Assembly (NCBI GenBank): GCA_031253985.1
Contig: JAIRVH010000137.1
Span: 62,001-126,000, forward strand
DNA from: Sphingobacterium sp.
GTDB lineage: Bacteria > Bacteroidota > Bacteroidia > Sphingobacteriales > Sphingobacteriaceae
Reading direction: 5' to 3'
Length of the DNA stretch: 64,000 nucleotides
Shown: one piece after another, positions 1 to 6,952 of the stretch
Layout of the letters: each line of letters starts with the position of its first letter
Numbering within the stretch: the stretch's first letter is position 1
Translations under genes and position numbers: made by a program
Notes under the pieces: model-generated
Seen by the model: only the letters and a program-made list of their open reading frames with translations
What the model was told of the DNA's origin: nothing
Database searches by the model: none

Positions 1-1237
1 GGAAGGTTCCCGAACCCTCGGGTTTGTTATCTTTTGTGTACCATTCATAAAATCCTTTATTTTTGATAACACGAGCAAGCATTGGCTGTATTTGTTCGTA
101 AGCTTCTTGCTGGAACCCATTTTTTACAAGCTGCTGGATCATACGGCCACCAAACCAAGTCCAGTCCCCGCCGTTTTGATAACCATACGGGTACATTCCT
201 TTGTTCTTAAATGAACCTGCCGGATAAGTGGGGTATACCGTGAGGCCAATTGTTGCTGCTCCTGCATCCTTTACATTTTTAATCATTTTGTCGAGTGATA
301 CTTTAATTTGCTCTTTGTTGAGTAAATTAGCTTCAATAGCGATGGCGGTTCCTCCATGATAATAGATTTGATTTTCATCAAAATCGGCTGCAAAAGGAGA
401 ACCTTTGATATAAATATGGGGAATAAACTTTTGATTTTTTTCGTCCCACAGATGTTTCATTGTATTACTCGCAATTGACGATCGGATCTTTCCCCATTTT
501 TCTCTTTTTTCAGGAAAAAGATCCATGTAATTGTCAAGTGCAATCAGAAACATGGCATTGTCATAGATATCTAACGCGATATGTGAATTTTCATCGAGAT
601 GAACACCCCAATCATGTTCAGGTTGGACATCCCCCCAATCGACAGTTGTAGCACCCCAGAGAAGACCATAAGTATCGTTGTAACGTTTATCCAATAAAAA
701 TTGTAAGGCATGTTCCATACGATCTTTTACTGCCGTATCACCAATTTTTTCGTTGAGAAATGCCTTATCTTTAGTCGCAACGATATACTTATGTATCGCT
801 TGAATTAAAGATGATTCCTGGTCTGTCTCGACAGTATTCTTATGGGCGGCATATTCAGGTGCTAATGGACTCGTAATTGTGTAATAATCCGATACCCCGT
901 TTTTTAGGCTAGACTTTTTGACAAATCCGTCGGCAATATTCCCATCGGCTCCCTGGAGTTTAAAGAATAGGGCTAATTGGTCCTTAATCTGTTCATGAGG
1001 GTGCACTTTTGTCGCTAGGGTGATAAATGTATTGTAATCTCTAATCCATACCTCACTGTATCCATCACCTGCGTTGAATCCACTTTTGATGACATTTGTT
1101 GCCATGTTTTTAACAAGGCTAAAGCTGCTATCTTTCTGGATGCTGTCCTGCAAATTGGTGGTTGAAACTTTGCCGCCGGCATTTTGGCAGGACAATAACA
1201 ATAGTGATGATGATAATGCAAAAAATATATTTCTCAT
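1..1237 (-). CDS. Six-hairpin glycosidase-like lipoprotein (3' end outside window)
   Basis: The reading frame runs leftward off the window edge, so the C-terminus is missing. The start at 1237 gives a lipoprotein signal peptide with an LLSCQ lipobox, so the protein is probably an inner- or outer-membrane-anchored periplasmic enzyme. The body closely parallels the protein encoded at 5290-6621: both carry an RDxNTF segment, ETDQExSLIQ, TxDWGDVQP and NGGDWTWFGGRMIQQL. That pattern suits (alpha/alpha)6 toroid glycosidases (GH63/GH15/amylo-glucosidase-like); I cannot assign a GH family number. It lies 30 nt after the phosphomannose-isomerase-like gene and the sugar porter gene, so it is probably the third gene of that operon and supplies monosaccharide from an oligosaccharide. 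The mannoside substrate is inferred from the neighbours only. Confidence 0.75.
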   Translation of the reverse strand, partial: MRNIFFALSSSLLLLSCQNAGGKVSTTNLQDSIQKDSSFSLVKNMATNVIKSGFNAGDGYSEVWIRDYNTFITLATKVHPHEQIKDQLALFFKLQGADGNIADGFVKKSSLKNGVSDYYTITSPLAPEYAAHKNTVETDQESSLIQAIHKYIVATKDKAFLNEKIGDTAVKDRMEHALQFLLDKRYNDTYGLLWGATTVDWGDVQPEHDWGVHLDENSHIALDIYDNAMFLIALDNYMDLFPEKREKWGKIRSSIASNTMKHLWDEKNQKFIPHIYIKGSPFAADFDENQIYYHGGTAIAIEANLLNKEQIKVSLDKMIKNVKDAGAATIGLTVYPTYPAGSFKNKGMYPYGYQNGGDWTWFGGRMIQQLVKNGFQQEAYEQIQPMLARVIKNKGFYEWYTKDNKPEGSGTF

Positions 1238-1267
1238 TGTAGTATTGGTTTATCGTTACAAATTTGA

Positions 1268-3022
1268 TTAACACTTGGAATCTTTGACGAAAGATTGGAT
1301 AACTTTTACTTTGCCTATCCCCAAATTGCGTAGTGTATACGAGCTAGCTGCTGCTGGAACTGCAAACGTCTCTGCATAGTGAAAAACCTTTTTCATACCA
1401 TGCTCGGTAGTCAGCTCAATTGCTTCACCTTCGACAAGCATCATGATATGACATTGTCCTTGCGTATCAATTGTAACAGCCTGCTCGAATTCATACCTAA
1501 AAACATCGTAGAAATGATCTTCATGCGTTGACAAGTGTATTCTTCTTGTTTCCCCCTCAAGAACTTCTTCTTTAGGCTGAGACAATAGCGTATTTTTGAC
1601 AACATCGCCTTTACGATTAAAATTGAGGTTGGCGAAAGCCCTATCAATATTTAATGGCCGGGGTTTACCATCTAAATCTGGGCGCACCCAATCATACATT
1701 TTAAAGGTGTAGTTGTATGGGGTGGCGCTGATTTCGAGCACGAGATTATCTAAGCCAGAAGAATGTACCGTGCCATGGGGAATCAAATATAATTGATGTT
1801 TTTTTGATTCAAATTTTTGAACATATTGTTCGATATCCATGGCTATTCCAGTATGAAAGCTATCCTCTAATGCTTTACGGAATTCCTTGGCGTTAATATT
1901 GTCCTGAAACCCCAAATATACCTGAGCATTATCTTTTCTATCGACGATATAATAGGATTCATCCTGTGTGAAATTTTCTCCAAATTCTTCCTTAGCATAG
2001 GCTGGACTAGGGTGGCATTGAATCGATAAGTTTCCGCCATCAAATGTATCCAGAAAATTGAATCGTATTGGAAACTCGACGTCGAAGCGTTGCTGTGCAC
2101 GGCCAAGTACATTCGCACTTTCCTGAAACATCAATTGATCAAAAGAAATTTCTAAAGTAAGTCCATTCGCTTCGAGCACTATGCCATTTTCAGGGACGAT
2201 CATTTCAAAAGACCATGCGTAATTTTTGACATGCTGATCAATACCGGTGAGGTGATCCTTCATCCAGTGTCCGCCCCATACGCCAGGCTCAAAGGTTGGT
2301 CTCACTCGAAAATAATTTTGGGACATAGCTAGGAGAGTGGCCTGTAAATCCTGACCAGTAATCCAAGGTAAGTCTGTTGGTGATTGCTGATCGGCAAGAA
2401 CCTCAACACGGGAAAGGATAGCTCTTTTATGTCTATTCAGAATTTCCCAGTCAACAAAATAATAACGTTTGTATGTTTCCTTCTGGCTGATCTGAGTTGA
2501 GCAGCCTAAATTTAAAGCTACTCCAGCGCGCATGCGTTGTATAAGCACATTTTTGGGAAGATCAATATACATGACCTTCTTAGACTCATCGAGCAATGAT
2601 GCTCCAGGACCGTAAAAGATGATATGCTCATTTTGAAGTGATCTGGAACTTAAGAATATGTTTTGAAGGGCCGTTAACTTTTCTGTATCAAAATATTCAA
2701 TGAGTTTAACGGGTGTCTTTTTTCCGAAGAGAGGGTCGTTGCCGCCAAGGTAGGGCGAAATGATCTCCTGGATCTCCGACTCAGACTTTAAAGCTGAATC
2801 CATGGCAATAAATCGTGTACTTACGCCTTGTTTTTCGAATTCTTGCTTAAGTTTGGATATAATAGTTTCCCAGTTAACACCCACAAAACCATCAATGCAA
2901 TGTATATGATGTGTAATGAGATGCGCGACAAGATCCTGATAAGAATTTGATAGCGTTCCTTGAACCGGAAACGTTGGCAGGATTTCGTACTGAAAGGGTT
3001 TTGTTTGAATATTCGGATACAT
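1268..3022 (-). CDS. Class I mannose-6-phosphate isomerase-like protein with N-terminal degenerate kinase-like domain
   Basis: About 584 residues, much longer than classical ManA (about 300-400). The C-terminal two thirds are ManA-like cupin: a Q-x-H metal motif (IQCHPSPAY) followed by a downstream glutamate-rich stretch, and the late histidine segment LIPHGTVHSSG followed by NLVLEISATPYNYTFKMYDW. It would interconvert mannose-6-P and fructose-6-P in the cytoplasm. The first ~200 residues resemble a P-loop nucleoside kinase in layout (HCIDGFVGVNWETII, then YIDLPKNVLIQRM), but the Walker A Gly-Lys-Ser/Thr is lost, so no kinase activity is expected. The start at 3022 begins just after the sugar porter gene (49 nt gap). 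An upstream in-frame start exists but would overlap the porter gene and add a basic, unlike-family extension. Confidence 0.8.
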   Translation of the reverse strand: MYPNIQTKPFQYEILPTFPVQGTLSNSYQDLVAHLITHHIHCIDGFVGVNWETIISKLKQEFEKQGVSTRFIAMDSALKSESEIQEIISPYLGGNDPLFGKKTPVKLIEYFDTEKLTALQNIFLSSRSLQNEHIIFYGPGASLLDESKKVMYIDLPKNVLIQRMRAGVALNLGCSTQISQKETYKRYYFVDWEILNRHKRAILSRVEVLADQQSPTDLPWITGQDLQATLLAMSQNYFRVRPTFEPGVWGGHWMKDHLTGIDQHVKNYAWSFEMIVPENGIVLEANGLTLEISFDQLMFQESANVLGRAQQRFDVEFPIRFNFLDTFDGGNLSIQCHPSPAYAKEEFGENFTQDESYYIVDRKDNAQVYLGFQDNINAKEFRKALEDSFHTGIAMDIEQYVQKFESKKHQLYLIPHGTVHSSGLDNLVLEISATPYNYTFKMYDWVRPDLDGKPRPLNIDRAFANLNFNRKGDVVKNTLLSQPKEEVLEGETRRIHLSTHEDHFYDVFRYEFEQAVTIDTQGQCHIMMLVEGEAIELTTEHGMKKVFHYAETFAVPAAASSYTLRNLGIGKVKVIQSFVKDSKC

Positions 3023-3071
3023 ATGATGTAATTTATTGCAAATAGATAGTTTTGAATTAATATGCTTTTGT

Positions 3072-4409
3072 TTACTTTTTTGTGGACTTTTTATTGAGTT
3101 TTTCAATCCAGAATTTTTCGATTTCTTCCAATGGTTTGCCTTTAGTTTCCGGAAGGAAACCAAGTACGACGAAAAAGGCAATAGCACAGAAAAATGCAAA
3201 AAGCCAGAACGTGTAGCGCGCGCCCCAGGATGCAAGCAGGATCGGGGTCAGCTGTCCTACGATAGCATCTGATATCCACATGACCATAATACTGATGCCC
3301 ATAGCGCGGGCACGGATAGCATTTGGAAAGATCTCTGCAGCGACCACAAATTTTAAAGGCCCAATAGAAAAGGCAAAGAAGAACAAAAACGAAAGGATAG
3401 CGATGATCAGTGCAATATTGTTGACCTGGCCCTGATTAAAGAGATAGCCCGTAATAAGTAAACTAACGGTAGCGCCTATGGTTCCAATGAGATACAGCGG
3501 ACGTCTTCCCCAGTTGTCAACCTTCCAAATCGCAAAGAATGTAAAGAGAACATTCGCAGCACCAAAGAATAATTGAGCATGATAAGAGTTGTTCAATGAA
3601 ATACCTGATTCCAATAGTATACTCGGCCCGTAATATACAATGGCATTAATTCCGCTGAGCTGTGAAAATAGGGGAAGGAATAGACCCAATAAGAAGGCCT
3701 TGCGGTAGATAGGAGAGAATAGATCGCTCATTTTTCCTTTGGATGAAAGACTGGGTGCCTCCTGTAGGTCCGCTATTCCTAATAGAGTGCTTATTTGTGC
3801 TACTTCAGCCATTCTTCCATTTTTGGAGAGCCAACGTGGGCTTTCAGGAATAAAATATACACCAATACATAATAACAAGGCTGGAATAGCACCTACTAAA
3901 AACATGCTGCGCCAAAGCTCGTTCTGCTGAGAAGAACTATGTTCAAGAAGTAGATAATTGCTGATATAGGCAAATAAAATTCCAAATGTAATAGCTAATT
4001 GGTAGCATGTAACCGATCTTCCTCTAAATTTACTGGGAGATATTTCCGCAAGATAAAGTGGGACAACGATTGAAGCGATACCAACCCCCAACCCTCCTAC
4101 ACTTCTACTGGCAATCAATAAGGGGTAAGAAGAACTAAATCCACAGCCTAATGCTGAAAATAAAAAAAGCAAGGCTGCGGTAACAAAGGCTGGTTTTCGA
4201 CCATATTTGTCTGTCAGAGATCCGGTGAAAAACACACCAGCAATGCAGCCTAATAATGCTGAACTGACAAAAATTCCCTCCTGAGCGGGAGACAGCTCGA
4301 AAAATTGCTTGACTAAGGGTAAGGCACCCGCAATTACAGCCATATCGAAGCCGAAAAGAAAGCCCCCAAGTGAAACGATACATAAAATGATGATAAATTT
4401 CTTAGACAT
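3072..4409 (-). CDS. MFS sugar porter family transporter
   Basis: A 445-residue, 12-helix proton/sugar symporter of the sugar porter family (XylE/GLUT type). Signatures visible are GGFLFGFDMAVIAGAL in helix 1, DKYGRKP in the loop 2-3, RSVGGLGVGIASIVVPLYLAEISPSKFRG, PESPRWL, the loop 8-9 motif DNWGRRPL and the terminal PETKGKPLEEIEKFW. The start at 4409 is chosen because it sits immediately in front of the first transmembrane helix and downstream of the likely promoter and operator; an 11-codon longer reading frame would start inside the operator. It is first in an operon with the isomerase-like and glycosidase genes, divergent from the GntR regulator gene. Substrate is inferred to be a hexose such as mannose. 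Confidence 0.88.
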   Translation of the reverse strand: MSKKFIIILCIVSLGGFLFGFDMAVIAGALPLVKQFFELSPAQEGIFVSSALLGCIAGVFFTGSLTDKYGRKPAFVTAALLFLFSALGCGFSSSYPLLIASRSVGGLGVGIASIVVPLYLAEISPSKFRGRSVTCYQLAITFGILFAYISNYLLLEHSSSQQNELWRSMFLVGAIPALLLCIGVYFIPESPRWLSKNGRMAEVAQISTLLGIADLQEAPSLSSKGKMSDLFSPIYRKAFLLGLFLPLFSQLSGINAIVYYGPSILLESGISLNNSYHAQLFFGAANVLFTFFAIWKVDNWGRRPLYLIGTIGATVSLLITGYLFNQGQVNNIALIIAILSFLFFFAFSIGPLKFVVAAEIFPNAIRARAMGISIMVMWISDAIVGQLTPILLASWGARYTFWLFAFFCAIAFFVVLGFLPETKGKPLEEIEKFWIEKLNKKSTKK

Positions 4410-4424
4410 CTGAGGTTTATAAAA

Positions 4425-4440
4425 GTATGTATATACATAC
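4425..4440. promoter_or_regulatory. Perfect 16-bp palindrome, likely GntR operator
   Basis: GTATGTATATACATAC is a perfect inverted repeat. It lies in the divergent promoter region between the sugar porter operon and the GntR regulator gene, directly downstream of the -7 element of the porter promoter, where a bound repressor would block transcription. Related words are found at two other promoters of the island (about 6750-6765 and 6895-6910). Assignment to the neighbouring GntR protein is inference. Confidence 0.7.
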
Positions 4441-4470
4441 AAACATATATCTATTTTTTTAATTATCCAA
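4440..4470 (-). promoter_or_regulatory. Bacteroidota-type promoter of the sugar porter operon
   Basis: On the minus strand, TTGG (4467-4470) is followed by 19 nt and then TATGTTTG (4440-4447), matching the -33/-7 consensus of the Bacteroidota primary sigma factor. Its downstream edge abuts the 4425-4440 palindrome. Confidence 0.6.
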
Positions 4471-4499
4471 AAAATCTTACTTTAGCACAAGCAATCCAG

Positions 4500-5237
4500 A
4501 TGATGAATTTAAAAATAGACCATAAAAGTCCTGTTCCTCTGCACATCCAAGCAGAGAATTTGTTACGTGAATTAATCAAGCAACCCGAATATATTGAGGG
4601 GAAATTATTACCCAATGAAATTGAGTTGGCAAAGAGATTAGCAATTTCGCGTTCTACTTTACGTTTGGCGATCAATAAACTCGTATATGAGGAACTGCTC
4701 ATTAGAAAGAAGGGAATAGGAACGAAAGTCGCAAGTTCTAAATTCAGTTCAAAATCCAAAAATTGGTTAAGCTTTTCGCAAGAAATGAAAAATCGCGGGA
4801 TTGAAGTAAAGAATTTTGAGCTGCATGTCAGCTGGGTTGTTCCGGACAAAGCTGTTTCAAAGTTTTTTAATGTAGATGAGGATCAGAAGCTATTAAAACT
4901 GGAGCGATTGAGAGGAAAAAAAGATGACCCGTTTGTTTATTTTATATCTTACTTTCATCCGCGCATCGGCTTAACTGGCGATGAAGATTTCAAACGGCCT
5001 TTGTACGAAATCTTAGAAGCAGATTATCATGTCATTGCTGATCTTTCCCAGGAAGAGCTGGATGCAATGGCCGCTAATAAGTTTATAGCAGACAAATTGG
5101 AAATCAATATCGGTGATCCTATTTTGTCTCGTAAACGCTTTGTATTTGACCAGTCAGGGAAGCCGATTGAATACAATCTGGGATTTTACCGCGCCGAAAG
5201 CTTTACCTACACGGTTGAAAGTAGGAGGGATTATTAA
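4500..5237 (+). CDS. GntR-family transcriptional regulator with UTRA effector domain (HutC subfamily)
   Basis: 245 residues. Residues ~10-75 form the GntR winged helix (LLPNEIELAKRLAISRSTLRLAINKLVYEELLIRKKGIGTKV), and ~95-240 form a UTRA ligand domain that in this family usually binds a sugar phosphate or related small molecule. It is probably a repressor released by a mannose-derived metabolite. It is encoded divergently from the porter/isomerase/glycosidase operon, with a perfect palindrome between them. It precedes the convergent second glycosidase gene with a hairpin in the gap. Two consecutive ATG codons are possible starts (4500 or 4503). Confidence 0.9.
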   Translation: MMNLKIDHKSPVPLHIQAENLLRELIKQPEYIEGKLLPNEIELAKRLAISRSTLRLAINKLVYEELLIRKKGIGTKVASSKFSSKSKNWLSFSQEMKNRGIEVKNFELHVSWVVPDKAVSKFFNVDEDQKLLKLERLRGKKDDPFVYFISYFHPRIGLTGDEDFKRPLYEILEADYHVIADLSQEELDAMAANKFIADKLEINIGDPILSRKRFVFDQSGKPIEYNLGFYRAESFTYTVESRRDY

Positions 5238-5241
5238 GTAA

Positions 5242-5281
5242 TTCACTCATCCAGATTTGAGTTGATAAATGGATGAGTGAA
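5242..5281. terminator. Hairpin between convergent genes
   Basis: A perfect 12-bp stem, TTCACTCATCCA pairing with TGGATGAGTGAA, with a 16-nt loop. It lies between the GntR gene and the convergent glycosidase gene. There is no clean T-tract on either side, so it is a weak or Rho-independent-like transcription end at best. Confidence 0.5.
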
Positions 5282-5289
5282 CAGTTCGT

Positions 5290-6621
5290 TTAATGACTCT
5301 TTTCTAGGGTGGTTTCCGCCCAGTTTTCCATTAAAGTGATGGCCTTGCTCAGTACACCTGCTGAACCTTTGAATTTCCCTGATCCACTGGGAACATTATT
5401 TTGACCGTACCACTCGTAGAATCCTTTGTTCTTTACGACCCGGTCAATCATCGGTTGAATTTCTTCATATGCTTCTTGATAGAAACCATTTAAAATGAGT
5501 TGCTGAATCATTCGACCGCCAAACCAGGTCCAATCCCCGCCATTTTGGTATTGATAGGGCTGTGCCATTCCGCCGACAAAAAAGCCAATTGGATAGGTAG
5601 GATATAGTGTTAGCCCAATACTCGGCATTCCTGACAGTCGGACATTTTCCTTCATTTGTTTATTGACGGTCTCTATTTCTGAAGGCATCAATAGTCCCGC
5701 TTCGATAGCAATAGCGGTACCGCCATGATAATGAATGGTATTTTCGTCGAACCCTTTTGGGATAGGGGATGTTTTGGGATATATATGGGGGATGAATTTT
5801 TGTTTTTTCTTATCCCATAGATGGCGTCTACTATTTGTTTCAATATCTTTTTTTAGCGCTTTCCAAGCGGATAAGTAGGAAGATTTTGGCTGAATATCAA
5901 TCAGGGTTTGCAGGGCGATAATAAACATCGCATTATCATAGATGTCTATCGCTTCGTTGGAGAGTTCGTTCCAGTCGCAACCAAAGCTATCGTTGGGTTG
6001 TACATCTCCCCAATCTGCTGTCATCGCACCCCAAAGCAGCTGATACTTTTGGTTGAACCGTTCTTTTTTTAGATAGTCCAGCATAAGTTGAATACGCTCT
6101 TTTACGGAAATACCGCCAATGGACTCATCCAAGATGCCGTAGTCCTTGGTCTTCCGGATATATTTACCCAGCAGTTGGATCAGCGAAGTTTCTTGGTCAG
6201 TTTCCACTGTATTTTTAAACCCCACATGGTCAGGCGCATTTTTTGAATAGTAGGGTGTATCGTCATGCCAGGTAAAGTCTTTCTTTAATACATATCCATC
6301 GACCATTTCGCCATTGGGTTGCTGCATCTGGAAAAATAATAAAATTGCACCTCGAATGTCGCTTTGGGATTTTTCTTCCAGCGCAGTCTCGATAAAAGTA
6401 TTTAAATCCCGCGCCCAAATCTGTGAGTAGCCGCTTCCGGCATTGAACCCTTCTTTTATAACTTCCCGGGCAAGACTGTCTACATACTTTAATTTTTGAT
6501 CGGCAACAATCGCCGTTGCAAGCGCAAGTTGAGCTTTATGGTCGTGTTTAACTTGTTGTGCAGATAACCGGGCTCCGAGCAACAGTAATATTAGACTGAA
6601 AAATGAGGTGTGTTTGTTCAT
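5290..6621 (-). CDS. Secreted six-hairpin glycosidase-like protein, paralogue of the one at the left edge
   Basis: 443 residues with a classical signal peptide (hydrophobic stretch then LSAQ), so it is periplasmic rather than a lipoprotein like its paralogue at 1-1237. Conserved landmarks are WARDLNTF near residue 68, ETDQETSLIQ, WGAMTADWGDVQPND and NGGDWTWFGGRMIQQL near the end, consistent with an (alpha/alpha)6 toroid glycosidase. The exact GH family and linkage are not recognised. It is transcribed away from the GH92 gene with a shared 331-nt intergenic region that holds two operator-like words, so the pair is likely co-regulated by the adjacent GntR protein. Confidence 0.78.
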   Translation of the reverse strand: MNKHTSFFSLILLLLGARLSAQQVKHDHKAQLALATAIVADQKLKYVDSLAREVIKEGFNAGSGYSQIWARDLNTFIETALEEKSQSDIRGAILLFFQMQQPNGEMVDGYVLKKDFTWHDDTPYYSKNAPDHVGFKNTVETDQETSLIQLLGKYIRKTKDYGILDESIGGISVKERIQLMLDYLKKERFNQKYQLLWGAMTADWGDVQPNDSFGCDWNELSNEAIDIYDNAMFIIALQTLIDIQPKSSYLSAWKALKKDIETNSRRHLWDKKKQKFIPHIYPKTSPIPKGFDENTIHYHGGTAIAIEAGLLMPSEIETVNKQMKENVRLSGMPSIGLTLYPTYPIGFFVGGMAQPYQYQNGGDWTWFGGRMIQQLILNGFYQEAYEEIQPMIDRVVKNKGFYEWYGQNNVPSGSGKFKGSAGVLSKAITLMENWAETTLEKSH

Positions 6622-6749
6622 GGTGGTTTATTGTAAAGAATTAGGGTTGACAAGTGTACTTGCCTATAATGAGTATCTCTTTTGGTTAGTGGTTGGATAT
6701 CAGCCGTTCAATACGTATTTTTTTTATTTATTTATTGCTTGTGTTATTT

Positions 6750-6773
6750 TATATGTATGTATAATCAAAGTTA
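6750..6773 (-). promoter_or_regulatory. Promoter -7 element and operator-like word before the second glycosidase gene
   Basis: On the minus strand TAACTTTG (6766-6773) fits the -7 consensus TAnnTTTG. It is followed at once by ATTATACATACATATA, an imperfect relative of the GTATGTATATACATAC palindrome. The arrangement (operator just after the -7 box) is the same as at 4425-4447. No convincing -33 box is seen. Confidence 0.45.
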
Positions 6774-6894
6774 TGGAAAAATGTCGTTATTTAAGCTTTA
6801 ATGGTATTTTATTTGGTTAGTATTTAAAATTTTATAAATTCTAATGCTTCATTTGCTGTATTAGATGGCGCTTTGTGACATGATAAAATGCTTA

Positions 6895-6930
6895 ATATGT
6901 TTATACATATTTTATTTTTTTGTAAGTTTG
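6895..6930 (+). promoter_or_regulatory. Promoter and operator-like palindrome before the GH92 gene
   Basis: ATATGTTTATACATAT (6895-6910) matches the core TATGTATATACATA of the 4425-4440 palindrome with one mismatch. TAAGTTTG at 6923-6930 fits the -7 consensus, so the operator overlies the -33 region and would occlude the promoter. The ATG at 6953 follows 22 nt later. Confidence 0.55.
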
Positions 6931-6952
6931 CTATTGAACCTAATTGAGCACA

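Noticed and set aside
3023..3235. Upstream extension of the isomerase-like gene
   Set aside because: It overlaps the 3' end of the porter gene and encodes a basic stretch unlike the family.
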